A stretch of DNA of 64,000 bases, from assembly GCA_902806565.1 (NCBI GenBank), contig CADCXA010000021.1, positions 930,001 through 994,000 of the forward strand, in the 5' to 3' direction. The position numbers were made by a program, and so were the translations under genes. This DNA comes from Hypoxylon rubiginosum. Its lineage: Eukaryota; Ascomycota; Sordariomycetes; Xylariales; Hypoxylaceae. Below, in pieces: positions 32,565-46,730 of the stretch (position 1 is its first letter; each line of letters opens with the position of its first letter). The notes below the pieces were generated by a model. That model was not told the origin of the DNA. It made no database searches and saw only the letters and a list, made by a program, of their open reading frames with translations.

Positions 32565-35500
32565 GTTGAAGAGAAGAAGAGTTAGGATAGCTCAAGTTCG
32601 CTGACCTAGAGAATGATCCGAACGAATGTTGGATCGTGACACAAGAGAAAAGACTTACATTATATCCTCATATTCTCGTCTACCTAGGTCCCCCTATCTA
32701 TCTAGGAGTCAGATAAAACATTCAGGCCCAGTTACTTCCGCTGTCGACGTCCGATTCATCCGTTTCTTAGTAAGGTTGTCGCTACAGTTTCGGTATGCCT
32801 CCTACTCCTAGGAGGTAGTGTCCAAGTTTACGAGGATTTCATGCTGTTGGTATCTTCGATTTTCGCTTTTCGCTTTGGGTTGCTAGTGGTCAAGTAGTAC
32901 AAGTAGACCCACATATGCTGGTAAATAGGGACCAGTGGCGGAAAGGGGAATAGGGGAATTTTAACGGCATTTTTCTGTGGGGCAGACCCATTAGTTCGGT
33001 ACCGGTACCTGACCCGACCAGGTGGAACAGCCAAGCTGAACTAACTCAACTTCGTCTCCTTTTCATCTACGAAGTACCTTTCTTTCATCTTCTTTCATCT
33101 ACCTCTCTTCCAACCACTCAATTGCGTATCCCCCCATCCGTCTATATCTGCCACATTTCTCCCATGTGTCTACCTACATATGTCCTAGAAAGGTAGCATA
33201 CGGCGATCAGCTGCGGACCCAGGGGTTGAATTTGGCGTGATTGGTTGGTGGTGAGATAATGTAACACCGTTCCGTGCTACACTGAGCTCTCAATCAGCGG
33301 TTATCGCTCGCTCCTGGCACTCAGATTTCACGTTGGACAAACTGGGTACCTACCTAAGGTATCTTTCGTATATCTTGACAATCTTTCCCCCTTTCCGCCC
33401 ACTGATCATACCATCTTAGCTTTGCTTACGTAGGTACTTATTCATCAACCATTCCACGGCTGCTGTACGGCGTAGTCTTCTGTGTGGAAGGATGCAATCG
33501 TGCCACTTACCTACTGTCTACGTCCGTATATCCGATCAAATGAACTGAGATCGGAGTACGTAAGCCGACAAGCACTCTATTATGTTGGTTGATATGTGAA
33601 AAGCATCTCCTAGAGGGGTAATCGCCAGGGGCTACCGGCAACCAACATCATTGACAGTCTGTCGAACTAACCTCATATCGCTCACATTAATTGCAGGTTT
33701 TCGCTCTCAAGATCAAGTAAATGTTCATCAGCTTCATACCTTGAAATGAGTGCATCACGTTACTACCTACGAAGATGACTGCTAAGACAAGACCTCCTTC
33801 TAGACACATTCAGCGACGACCGGCAGGCCGAGCATTCGGAATACACCCAAGGAACCGCTGCTCCGGAACTGACGTATCATATCAGTAAGTATCGCCTATC
33901 GTTAACCGCGCAATGTAAATGCGCCGCATTCCCTGGCTAACTTATAACGTGGAAGGGTCTGGCCCGGCAGTGACTAGTTCCCGCATCTCGAGTTAGCACC
34001 AAAGAAGCTAAGAGCAATGTGCCAACAGTGTACCCACGACATGACATGACGAGCCTACCAACATACCACCGGCTGCGGACTTCCCTACCGGAGGCTGCAA
34101 CCGAGCGGCCCGTTCGGGAGCATTTGCGGGCAGCAAACCCGGCTCCTACAAGATCGACTGTTCACACTTGCACATGCGCACAGCTATTACGACATTCGGG
34201 AACGCGCCTGTCAAAGTAGTGCTATAGCTATCTCAGTCTTAATCAGCTTCTCTTTCCAATATCTTGCCGTCGAAAGCAGGCTTGTGAAAACATGTACGAT
34301 AGCAGGTTAGATAGCACATATCTCCGCACACTCTACATGTTGCAAGGGGCCCGGAGTCGAAAATCCTCGATGATGAGTCATGGTTGAAATCCAAGCGATG
34401 ATCGTCGTCCAAACTCGACAGGCCCAGGGGCATATGCCCCTTTCCTTGCTGCACGATTTCTATGGCCATAGACTCGGAGCAGCGTACGTCTAATGCAAGA
34501 TCGTATGTTCCGGGGCTACGACTCTAATAATCTTCAGGTTTATGAGACAGATACCATGGTTTGGGAAGACTTCGTCACGATGGGCCTTGGGAACTTAGGT
34601 AGGAGGTAGGCATGGAAGCATCACGTACCTATACTGAAGAAAAGCCGGGTGAGGGGTTGGACAATGTCCACTCGTTGGTTTCGCGCAGTCTACCTTCTCC
34701 AGACATGCCGAGTAACTCGAAAATTATATCCCGTATGTCAATCCAATGCTGCTTCACCATGGCATGCATCCTTGAGTGTGTCTATGGCGACGCGTCGATA
34801 GACGTCTGCCATGACGGGGTACCGCAAGAGGCTGCGGCGAATTAAATAGAAACCTAGGTAGGTAGGTAGGTTGATAGTTGAAACCGGCAGATGTGTAGAT
34901 GTTTGAAACCGAGGAGGATGCGAGTTACATATTCGGACACGGTCAGCCCGGCGAAGTAACAGAAGCTTCAGCTTTTTTTTCGTCTATGGTGGTTCTCCCT
35001 CACCTAGGTCAGCTTCCTTAATAGGTAGATGGTCCATTTATAGGTACCTACGGCAGTTGACATGAAATCTTACCACACCACACCCAAATAAGCACGCTAA
35101 TTTAACACCGCCAAGCTGGTAAGCTGGCGACGACATCATGAAACTCCGCTAGCAGCCCGTCGTATTACATAAGGTCAGAAGCTGAATGATATATATGAAA
35201 CCGAATTACTAGAAACCGTAACATCCCACCTTGCTACTACTCTAGGTCCTAGGGATTGCCCCCCCTCCCCCCGTAAGCTGACGGAAAAGGTTACCTAGAT
35301 TGCTTGCCGCACGGGATGGCCCGCCCCCAATCCATCCCAACCCACGCTCCATGACCACCTACCTGCGCATCTACTACCTAACCTAGGTATCGCAGACACC
35401 AGGATGCAGACGAGCCTCTTGGACGGATCCTTCGGTGTGCTAAACCTTAGTCAGCGGCACAGCGACGGCGGTGCCCACTGCCCTCCCGAAAAATCTAGAC

Positions 35501-35813
35501 CCCCAAGGTTTACCAGCCCTACTAATCTATTCTAGGGCCCCCCTCCCGTCGGGAAAGGCAGATTCTGTGTACAGGCAAAATGCTATCGGTCGATATCAGG
35601 TGTGAAAAGAAAAATCCAGAGTCAACCAACGGACTCGGTGCCTGTGGGGGTTGACATGTGTCACCGTGGGACGCGTCATGAGATTGATTAACGACTATGA
35701 GAGAGACTGCGACTGCAACAGCACTGGTTTCAAGTTGAAGCATTTGGAGAGGGTCGGGAATGAGAGGCAAAAAGACTTTTTTTATTCTAGATTCTATGAG
35801 GGTCCGTTTTCAA

Positions 35814-35839
35814 TGTGTGTGTGTGTGTATGTGTGTGTG
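35814..35839. repeat. GT dinucleotide microsatellite
   Basis: A TG/GT run interrupted once by A. A simple repeat with no coding implication. Confidence 0.9.
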
Positions 35840-38800
35840 CCGCTGCTTGCGCAGGGAGATCTCGGGGCAGCCCGGGATCGTCGTCTATCTAGATGTAAAC
35901 CTCCAAATGCGTAGTCCCTCCCAAACCCAGTGTAGAAACCCGAAAGAGAATTGGACAGCCGAAAGCAGCTGGAAGAAGAAAGGGTGAACCCGGAAGGATT
36001 GGAATGGTGTTCTGTTGCCTGGAAAAAAGGGGGCTAACTGGACATGTTGGTCGTCCAGAAGCTCTGGCTCCCATAGAAACCCTTTCGAGTGACCGTGCTA
36101 TAAAAGGAGTATTTTAAAAGAAAGTGAAGAGAAGCCCAATGAAACCCCAAACTCCGTCTCTTGATGCTTCATGCCGGATGTTGGTACAGACAGATAGGGG
36201 ATTTAGTTGTATCCGCTGCGGCTTCTCCCACGGGAAGTGGTCTCGGAGCCGGTCTCGGGGTTGTCAGAGCCAGTGTCGTTGGAAGGGACGTCATTTCCAG
36301 TGTCAGGCATCGTGTCGGTTGTGGTGTGTGGTGTGTTTATGAGTGTTTGTAGATTGAACTCGGCCTTCTTTACTCGCACTTCTAGTTTTTTTTGCCTCTC
36401 TCAGTCTTATTATCTTAGATTTCAAGTCGATATTGCCACTTTTAGGCTCTTATTAGTTCTCTAGACGTAGTATCAGCATATCTTGCAGAGACAGGAATGG
36501 CATTGTGTCTTTCTTGGGAAGGGGAGGGGAGGCCATACTCGAGGTGACTAATTGTCTTGGTGCTTGGAAATTGGGGTATCGAATGAATATGAGAATGAAG
36601 TATGTTGCTATGGGATATGATCAAGGAAAATTGTTGAAGAACTGGGAGATGACATGAATCTTATATAGTGTATTCACGTGTAACCCTACGAGTTGATGTC
36701 TCGTCACCAGTTTTGCCATGTAGCAATAGGATGCCCACGGGAGATTGAGTCTTTCCCTCAGCCCTACGGCAGGATTCCTCAGGCCACGCCCCAGATCCAC
36801 GTTAGTACAACAGGAGATGTATTCTCGTAATAGTCACTATACCAGCATAGTCAGCCTACAACATGCCAGGCTAGACATATCAATGAGGCCTAGAAGGGCA
36901 AGGGCGGCGGCAGCTGGGCGATGTGCCACAGGTACCTCCCCCAGACTGAAAGCCGAAATGAGCCTTGGAATACTGTCGGGGTGCTTGAAAATTGGTTTGA
37001 TATCGGGTGCAATAGGAAAATCAGGCGTTACCATAGCTGGAGATGTTGGTTGGGGTCCGGGATTCGAAGACTGCGCCTTGTACCTAGCTCATCCATCTAA
37101 CCAGGCACGAGATCCAGCCAGGATTACATCCTGTTAGTAGTCCGATGGGTTACATCTAATATGAGAAGAAAAATAGAGACAGAAAGAGAAGTTGGTCATG
37201 GTAGTAGTTGAGTCAGACTCGTCGTTAGCAGAAGCAAGATGCCGCCATAAGGGCAAATTTTGCCAGGCACCGAAACGACAATCATGTATATCAGCGTAGC
37301 ATCGGGCTGATGGTCTGCGGCTAGGTACGCCGCATTTTTTTATAAGACGGCAGGCACAGCAGACCATGATCAGGCGAGCTGAGCAGTGACTGAAGGCTGA
37401 TACGTGGTGTAGGTAAGAGGAACATACGGTAGCATGTACATTCCCACGACGGCGTGTATGCAAATTGGGCTAGTCTGGACTTAGGGATATCCAGAGTTCG
37501 AACATGCATGATGATAGAACTCTGCTAGGTGATGCACGAACACGGGGACCGGTTCCTGGAACTGGAAATTCTAGACGGACCCTGTCGTTGGTTATCTTCT
37601 GTTCCGCTCGACAGGAGAGGTGCCGACATGGCACAACCATGACGGGTGGACCCGCAAGGAACGGATTTCAAGTGACTTGCATATCACTCTCCCTGTAAAT
37701 CGGAGTGTTCACCAGAACCGGCTGTTGAGAAGCGTTTGAGGATCGTTAAGGTCGAGGTCGAGGTGAAGAGTGCCCCGGATAAAGAAGATGGAGGATGAAA
37801 GTTGTTGTCGTGCGCGGCGCAAATTGAGTGGGTTACGTGGAAGCTAAGCGCTAAGCGACATGCGCCTTGTAAAACCCCTGGACTTTTACCTGCTGCGACT
37901 GAGTTTAGTGTTAATAGCGCTAGGGGATACCTCCGTAGAAGGTTGGGAAGCCCGCCACTTAGGCTAGGTGCTCCCTGGGTGCTCCCTGTTAGTGCATCTA
38001 GGCGAGGCTAGTGTGGCTGAATGAAGGTTGGTACCCCTAACGCCCCTAACGCCCCAACACCCTAACACACTAATGCCCCCTAGAGACTAGCGACAGCGGC
38101 AGATGTTAGCGGGCTTGCACCTAGTCGAGTTGGCGGTTTAGCAGGTTTAGGTGCTAGGTGGGGGCGGTAGTTTCAGTTAGTGCTTAAGCCACAGTTCTCC
38201 CTCTATTGGGAACTCTCCGCGCTTGCAAGGCCAATAATAACCTTAAACAGCCCCGACCCAATCTTCAAAGGATGGAATCTCAGAAAAATCCTCCATCCTT
38301 CCCCTTCCCTATCTCTCCAAACAACCTCGTACCACACCTCGCGAAGTCAGGGACACTCCAAACGAGCCAATCATCATCTTCTCACGTCCCGTTCATGTCC
38401 AGAATAAGTAGTATCCCTGCTACCGAGTAGGCCGAAAAAGACAGGGCCCGTCCCAATCGACTAGAATAGGTCATCCAGATCCATCATCTGTACTCATCCG
38501 TGCCTCAGCAGCTGTGGACTTCAGTGCCTCCCATTGCTGACGGATCAAGTCCGTGCTTACCTACCTAGCTACTTTTGTCTAGAACTTAATCACTACACGT
38601 GGGCAGGTGGGATATGCCTGTCTCGAGGATTCTAATTCTGCAACCATTCAAACGCTGCTGGGCAGGATCGCCGACGAGTTACTGACGATTTCCGGTAATG
38701 AGAGCCGGCAGCCTACGAAACAGGACAGAAGTTTCTATTTTCTTTCCAGAATAGACTGGCCTAAGGCATCTCCAGGGTCCCCCTTGAAACCGGTGAAGAG

Positions 38801-40576
38801 TACAGCAAGCTACGTTGCATTTACGATACTCGTGGCAGACACGTAATTGCCATCTAGGTTGCTATTCTCGTCTTAGATGAAGGCCGCATGTTTCTTGTTG
38901 ATTATTTCTGCCTGAGTTCATACAACACCGATTAGCAGCGTGTCCCATTGTCTGCGACGAAAGGCTCGACTTAGGTAAACCTCCTGATCTCGCAGGACCT
39001 AGCTTCTTCGGTTTGCATACCATTCTCCAAATGGGATTGGTCAAGAGGCACTTATAACATCCATTATAATCAAGGAGATTTCGTATGCTCCCAAGTAACC
39101 CAGGTCAGCGCTGGAGTTAGGTTCAACTTGGTTTAGATTGCCTATGATACTACGGCCACGGGCCGTAGTAAGGAGCGGCGACAAACAACAATGGGACTAC
39201 AATGAACGATTAAGGGATTCAAAACATCCATTGCCGGCATCCGCTCCTACTCGGAAACAAGATCGGCCCATAGATAGCCGTTTACGCTTCGAGGGATTTG
39301 ACAATGCGATCTAGACATCTGACTGAGACGGCTAGTTATCGAGAAGGCGATAGGTCGTGCTGGTCGTGTCGGCTTAGAGGTCTTCAACAACAAGGGTTTC
39401 CTCCCAAAAACGAAGATTCGATCATCAACGCCGTGTCGTGTCTCGTTAACATTGCTGATCCCATATCCATTCCCAAAAGGCACTTGCAATAGATACTAGG
39501 TAAATTCACAAGCCACAGCTTTGCTACCTTAGTGGTAGTAGAGTAAGCCAAGAAGCCCTAGCCAAGCCATATCACCATGCTCGCTCGCTCATATCATGAG
39601 CTTATTAACATTTCTCAAAGTACCGAATGCCACGATCCCGATACCGCGGGCGCTCGTTACACTGCTGCAGCCTTCTGGCCACAGGATCTAAAGTAACGTA
39701 CGTGCAGGTTACTCGAAGATGCGACTTGCAGGGTATATTGTATCTGTATCTAATCTACATACACATTCAGCCCCCTCGATCTGCCTCATGCAAAGAGCAT
39801 GCGCGCCCATGTCTACCTACCTCCTAAGATGTACGTCATGCGTGCTACGTTAGCAGTAGCCTTAACTGTCAAACGGGTCGCCAAGGCTCACCACCTTCGC
39901 ATATTAAACTTATCAAACTACCTAATATAGCATCATCGGGTGTTTTGCTGCTATGACAAGGTCAACCATCTAACTGATCACATAGGAATCGAATTGCCGA
40001 CGACGGGAATAAGCGAGACCAGGTCCCTTTTAGGTGCATTAGTGGCGAAGTTCGCATTTCCGTCTCAGTCGAGTACAGCAAGAGAATGCAGCGTATCCCG
40101 GATCCGTTGCGTCGTATCCAATTTGTTTCCCGGCACCTAATTCTCTAATAATACTTCGTATACCCTACCGAATTGCAGTTCTGGGTACTCAAGTGGTTTC
40201 AGCTGCAGCTTGTTAGCCGGGCTCCCAATCGCAAATCTCGCGTTTTATCAATTCTAGCCACATGCTACACTCACATTGGTCGCCTCTCTAGGCAAAGTAC
40301 GGATGGTGTAACATCTCAGGTAATATCGCTTCGACCGCCTCAAATACTACATCAACCTCGCTCTGCCTATCCCATTTCGGAAGTCGTTGGCTTACCTCAT
40401 CATATCAGCTGTGCCTCACCCCCTTATCCATTTTTTGAGCAGCACTGCAGTTCATGTTTCAAGTGGAAGCTCAACGAACAGCCTGAGAGCAAGGTACACG
40501 ATATACGATATACGGCCATTACCTGAGGCAGAGTCCATTTTACACCATACGCATCACGCTGAAGCTCGCACCCAGC

Positions 40577-40599
40577 TTTTTCTTTTTTTTTTTTTTTTC
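40577..40599. repeat. Poly-T tract
   Basis: A near-pure T run broken by single C residues. It may mark the A-tail of an old retroposed copy on the opposite strand, but no element body is recognisable. Confidence 0.8.
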
Positions 40600-43500
40600 T
40601 TCAATGGCGGTACCTCGATTATTGCCTCCCCCACTCTACGGAATACTGAATACGACATACGGATTGGGCATCACCTTTCTAGTTGGCGATCAAACCTGAG
40701 GCGTCAAGGCCGACTTCGTGCAACTCGACAATTTTACCTCTCCTCAATATAGCCAAGCCAAGAATGATTAGCTACTTTTTACTAATACATCCTTACATCC
40801 TTTTAGGCTTCATTTAGAAATCCAACCAGGTGGTCTATATCCGGATCCGGACTCGGTCCCGAGAAATCTTTTTGCAACTAGGCACTCCCTGTTCTGAGAT
40901 TCTGGGGAACTTCTCTAAGGATCACCAGCGTCGTATGCTTATCGATCCTTTTGCTATTATGCTGCAACTCACCATAACGCGTCAAGATCTAAGCATGGCA
41001 GCCTTCACGCAAGATTAGCCCTTAATACTTCATATCTTCGCCTTGTCTCATCCACAAGGGGCGTTGCTCTCTTCCATCCCTATAGCGACACGCTCCTTCG
41101 TCTTAGCTACGTGTAACTAACCTAGGAACCAAGCCAGATCGGCACCTACTCCGGTTCATCAACTCTGCGGGAGGAACCATTAAACCTATCCTTGTCATGT
41201 TTCGATTTATAGCTCCGTCGGCATTTTGTCAGGGTGGAGCTAAGCGAGGACTCTTTGCTGAAACTATCGAAGTTCGTCATCATGTCTATAACGGCTGATC
41301 TATCGTGGTGGAAGCAGAACCAGCTATACCCATGATTTCGCTCATAATATTGACTAGGGGAGGCGGAGTATGTGCGCTAACTACTCGAGACGGCAATGTC
41401 GACTCAAATGGTGGTTACAGCGGACGTGAAACCATGCCTTAATATGTAACCGGTGCGCGCCATGAAAATAAATGCCTTTGCTACCTCTATTATCCTATTT
41501 CAAGAACCAACTCACGTTCATAACAATGATAGGCTACTCTCCTGATCTATGGACCTTGACATGTCTGGTCCATATTAGTCCTACACGGGGGCCAGAATTG
41601 TATTTGCCGTGATGTGCCTTGCCATTATGAAACGTTCGCCAACTCGGGCATCCCAAACCTTCAGTACCATTATTATTCTTGCATTTCATTATTTCATCAA
41701 ACAATCCAGGCCGATATACTAAGGAGAGGTTCACCGAAGCATCTCCGGAGGACCAGCTTAATCCTCCGTCGCTTAATACTCCTGCTCAGGGAGATGTTGA
41801 TTAGGAGATCATTAGCTGATCGGGTTTTAAGGCTCAGAGTTCTGCGGTGTAACGAGGCACATGCCCAAGTAATCAGAGTTCACTCATACTAACTGTCGGA
41901 GAGGGCAAGGACTCCTCTGAATGGTCATATCATCACTGACCACCACAGGACTGGTGTAACTGTATGCTACGAGAGTCGTACGACACCCACAAGACAATAT
42001 AAATGTACCAAATTATGTATATCGCCCCCAAGCATGATGATGCCAATCACGTTCAAAAGGGGCATGTTATTTTACTATTTTGGACGAGGGGCATACTCAG
42101 CATCTACACTGGCCGCAGTGCCTGGGTAGAGGGTAGGTGTGAGGTAGGCAATAGAATGGTTTGGTATATTGTTTGTGCTTCGCAGTCCCTAGCTCACACA
42201 GCCATTGCAGAGGGACGCCTAACTTTAGGAGGGCGTAGACATTCAGAGAACCAGCCAGCCACTAATATCGAAGAGTGGCGGTGATGTAGCTACGAGTAGA
42301 CAAAAATAGAAAAGTATATGGACAAAAATAAAAGTAAGTTAGGGGGACAAAAGGGAGTAAGATAGCACATCATGTTGCTTTACGAATAGCAAGTTCGTTA
42401 TTCAAATATGTCGGCATCGACTGATCCAGGGAGAATAATAATTCGGATATATATATATTTCCTATGAATGTATTTACATATTATTTACATATTACAGATG
42501 AAGCGATTTAAAAATTGATGAACTCAGAGAATAGGAGGTAGTAAAGGGGTGTTGGTGAATCATCCTATATGAAAGCTAACATATCTCACTCTTCCCCTTG
42601 TTTGATGTATCGCATCGTAGAAGTTCACTGTGATGTTTTCTTTACATATGTACCTAATGTTTAACATCATTGGTGTGCAAAGGTAAATCAAGATAGCAGT
42701 TGAATGCCAAAGCGAACATTTTATTAACCAGTTGTGCACCAGGGTGACTGACTGTGGGCTTTGTTCGTTTCCTGGCAATTGACTCACTATCTTGTTTGCA
42801 GAGCTATCGAATAGAAGCTCTTGATATTTAGGTATCTAGGTAGCCATGTTAACTGAATGCAACCAGGGTACCTTGATTAGGTACACCCTGTCCGTTCTTG
42901 GTGACAATTCACCCGTATTTGCTGCTACTCCTTTTCGTGCTTGCAATATGCTACTTTATGGCAGTAATGACTTGAAAACAGTAGTAATCCTTGCACTAAT
43001 CAAAGTGATTGGTGATGATGCTCGACGGATAAATTTTCTCCTTGTTTGGCTTCTTTTATTGGTACTAGGAGACGGGCTTATCCCAGTGGCAGCTTTGGGA
43101 CACTGTAGCGTTTATACGAAAAGGGGGGACAGCGCCTGGACGGCGGCACAATTTGTTCCTGCCTTCCAAGTGATTTTGAAAAAAATCGACGCAACAAATG
43201 TACCTGGAACGTAATATTTTTCCGTGTGCCCTAGTAGATCACACTCAACTGATTCATAATTTAACTTTTCACGTGTCGACGCCACCGAACCATTTATTGA
43301 CGTCCACCAACAACCATAAAATTGCTTCACACGCTAAGCACAGTATCAACATCACCATCAGCTTAGCTATTTTCATCCCACCAGTATCACCAATCCCCTT
43401 CCCCAGTATTTTCGCTTCGGCCCGCTCCGTTCCTGGTCTAGCCACGTTTTCTAGCAAACACCAACCTAAAGATCTATGGGATCCAATAGCGTCCCGCACC

Positions 43501-44507
43501 ATAAGGACAGAGAACTATCGAACGACAACATGCTCCCCTAATCAATTACGGCATCATATTCAGTATTGCATTACTCAACACTGGTAACCACCTACTCTTT
43601 GCCATGAATATGCTAGCTTGAGCTCTACATCGTACTCTTGCTACTCGGGGACACGTCAGTCGTACTCAAAACCTACAAGCAGCTTCTTTACTAACTTAAT
43701 TTTCTAGGAAGCCAATATTATACGACACCACCCTCCTATCACCATCTCTTCTTCCTTTTTAATTATTCCTACTCCTCTCCCTTTCCTCTCCCTTTCCTCT
43801 CCTTTTCGACCTCTCACCTCCGATACTTAAAAATATCACCAATATCATCATCCTACATCCTCTACGAACGACAATACCTATCTAACAGAGCATAGTGAGC
43901 TCATCGACTTCACTCCTAAATCTAAACCCATATTCGACTTGGTCAAAGACAGGATACCTATCTTGAGTAAGCAGCCAACCGTCCACCACTTGCCTTTATC
44001 CTGTCTCGAGCATTCATCTCCGCTATAATCAACATAGCTTCTTGTCTTGGCCGAATAACTGGATATGCATGTTTGAGACGGAGGAGAAGCTGCCTAGCTA
44101 GGTACCCCATGGTTTGAGGTACCTATCGTTTGCTTTACCCCTGGTCAATATCCTTGATCATCTGTTCAGTATACAGGCCCCCCTATGGCTTTACTTCATC
44201 GATGCCCTGCCTAGATCAAGTTTTCAGCGCGTTTGCTAGCTTTCCTTGCAAACTGCTTTCAGCACACAAAACAGCAACATTGAATTGGTCTATTATATAT
44301 CGCATCGATTGCACCCTAGTGCATCAAAATCAGCAAATTCCTAACGGAACAAAGAAGATAGTTCCCTTTTCCCTATAACCTAACACACACCACATAACCA
44401 GTACGTACAATCACCTCAAAGTCTCACAACAATATTTCTACACCTCAATCTAGCGTCGTTCGTATTGGATTGCACTTCTTAGCTGACAGAATATCCAGCC
44501 CGGCGTC

Positions 44508-45632
44508 ATGTCCGAAACTAAACCCATAGATGCTACCCATCTAGAGGTCCAAGAGACTCTGATTCCAACGCCCACCACAGTCATGTCTCCTGCCCTCCCA
44601 GAAGCCACGGTGTCCGAAGGGACGATAGAGTCTTCATGCGACGAAGCAATCAAACGAGATGTAGAGGTGACCTGGGAAGACCTGATCCAGTCATTATGCC
44701 AACTCCAGCACGAAGTCACCAATAAGGGTGCAACGGCACACCTTGAAGAGGCTGCCAATGCGGAGGAAGTAGTAGATTTTGAATACTCGCAGTCGTCTAG
44801 CACTCCCGACTTTGTCGAGTCAAACGATGCGTCTATCCATAGCGCCTACTGGAACGATCATAGTGCTTCCTGGAACGAGGACAGCGAAGACGCCGAAGAC
44901 CAAGAGGGGCGCAACGGATCGGTCGAAGAACGGGGCCACGACCACGCTCCTCAAGGCCCCATTGAGGGTATTAATGAGGCCAAACCCCTCGAATACGGCG
45001 AGATTTCGTTCAAGGACCTCATTGATCCCGAGAACTATAGCAACGAGTACTTCGAATTGAAGAAGTCTCATCTCGGAGGTGTTGGCGCCTTTGCCAAAAG
45101 GGATCTGAAGCTCGGGGAGGTGATTCTGGTTGAGCGACCCACAATAAAAGCCACCCCTTGGAACTATTACGAGGCGCTTGACGAGTTGCCTCCAGAGCTG
45201 CAAGCAGCAATAGGCCGGATGCATGGACACAGACGATCCTTCGACCAGGATTACCCTATGGCCATCTTCATGACGAATAGGTAAGTTTCTGCGGATATTT
45301 CAAGCAACACATGGCAAGCATGCTGACAGCAGTGTACCAGCTTCGGGGTAAGAGGCGGGTCGTGCCTATACCTAATCGCCGCGAGGTTCAACCACGCATG
45401 CAACCCCGTCAAGACTGTCGACTACCGCATAGTCAGCGGCGACATCATCGAGTTCAAGATGAAGAAGGACGTCCCAGCGGGCACCGAACTCACCATAGCG
45501 TACGGGCCAATTAGCCCGGCAGGTCTCTACTCGATGTGGGGGTTCCGGTGTAACTGTGGCGGCTGTAGATCGATCACGGATGAGGAGGTGGCTAAGATAG
45601 ACCGGACCTGGGACGAAGGGGGGGTATGGTAG
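44508..45632 (+). CDS. SET-domain protein with acidic N-terminus, 354 residues
   Basis: Exons 44508-45280 and 45341-45632 flank a 60-nt intron (GTAAGT donor, TGCTGAC branch, TACCAG acceptor). Residues 1-165 are acidic and low-complexity. The SET domain starts at about residue 180 with FELKKSHLGGVGAFAKRDL and GEVILVE. It continues after the intron with SCLYLIAARFNHAC (the NH..C cofactor-binding turn near 275), VDYRIVSGDIIEF, and DVPAGTELTIAYGP (Tyr near 310). It closes with a post-SET-like FRCNCGGC near 326-333. SET proteins transfer methyl groups from S-adenosylmethionine to lysines of histones or other proteins; the substrate cannot be told. A long pyrimidine-rich leader region precedes the gene. 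The type fits short fungal SET proteins rather than a known histone methyltransferase class. Confidence 0.88.
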
Positions 45633-46730
45633 AGGGATGGGTGGGCATGAGAGGCGGAGTACGGCGGCTATGGCGTTGATTTGAGCGTTTGGGTTTTCGC
45701 GTGCTTGACTTAGAAAGAGTTCATAGATCTAAGATAATGTACTGCGATGAATTTACTACGATGAATCTTGCAACATGACTTTCGTACGTATTGATATTTA
45801 AAGCATATCTAGCAGCTTGGTGAGATATTCCCGGAAAGGAGGAGGTGTGTAAGGTGCGGGTGTATTCATGTAGCCCCTATTTAAGGTACGTACCGGTGTC
45901 GATTGAATAAGGGGGTTCTGCGCTGAAGGTGCTAGTCACGTGCTGTCGCGTCCAGTCTAATTGGCTAGCGCCACAGCAAACGCGCCCAAAAATTGCTGGT
46001 ACGTGCACGCCGCACATTAGGTAGGTCTAGTTTATGTATCTTGGTTGGTTAGGCAGGAACCCGTTAAGAAGGTGTACGTTCCCAAAGCCTGATGTTTCAT
46101 GTCCTTTCAAAGGCCGGCGGTCGTTCTTTCTTGTAACTGGGCAAAGCACGGTCCTCAAGCGCTAGCAGTCACGAGTTTTAACAGGAGGTAAATGATAAGT
46201 ATTCCGTGCTTGCTTTAGGTTTCTACCAATTCGTTTAGGTGCATGTAAGTGGCGTTTCCGAGCAGCAGCAGCAGCAGCAGCAGGCATCTAGATAACTTCC
46301 CGTCTCTGCATTTATTTTCTATTTTTCATAGCCCAAGGTTTTCTTTACTCTTTCAATTCCGTTGCGCCGTTAACTAGCGTTGACTCTCCCCGTCTCTACC
46401 TCTCTACCTCTGCACCCACTTCTCAACCGGGGGTTCTAAGATAAAACCCAGCTGGTTTCGGTTTCTGCCATCGGATGAGGCTTGCGCATTTCTACACTTT
46501 GTTCAACTGATCAACAAGGAAAAACTGATCCGTGCTTGACACCCTTGACATCCTCATTCACGTCATAATTCTCGGCCGAGCATCCGAGATCATATCTCAG
46601 ATTAAAGCCTACCACCCTCTAGCCTTTGCCCTTCACCACTCTACTTGTTTGCAGTCTTCTCGACCGGGTTAGGACCATATTACTCCCATCACTATCGCTA
46701 TCGTCGGCCTCCTATTCGCCTTTACACAAG
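45633..46730. other. Intergenic with AGC microsatellite
   Basis: Roughly 1.1 kb with the promoter of the J-domain gene, including pyrimidine-rich stretches at 46380-46430. No other gene is seen. Confidence 0.45.
46261..46283. repeat. AGC/CAG trinucleotide microsatellite
   Basis: Seven perfect AGC units and a partial one in a non-coding position about 450 nt upstream of the J-domain gene. Confidence 0.9.

Larger units (their letters stand above)
32565..44507. other. Gene-poor region of almost 12 kb
   Basis: No gene can be supported. All open frames are below 135 codons, lack recognisable motifs and cannot be extended by convincing splicing. The longest are 36745-37137, 42846-43214 and 43198-43587. 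The region includes simple repeats (35814-35839, 40577-40599), dispersed CTAGGTAG-type motifs (for example 34852-34872 and 42830-42842), tandem CCCCTAACGCC units near 38036-38068, and pyrimidine-rich sequence at 43740-43830 that probably belongs to the promoter or leader of the SET gene. It could contain non-coding RNA or diverged small genes. Confidence 0.5.

Noticed and set aside
36745..37137. 130-codon open frame as a gene in the gene-poor region
   Set aside because: It lacks an ATG at the open-frame start, family motifs, a signal peptide or splice sites that would extend it; the length is compatible with chance.
38036..38068. CCCCTAACGCC repeats resembling interstitial telomere repeat
   Set aside because: Only a few degenerate units, not a true TTAGGG array, and ordinary sequence continues on both sides.
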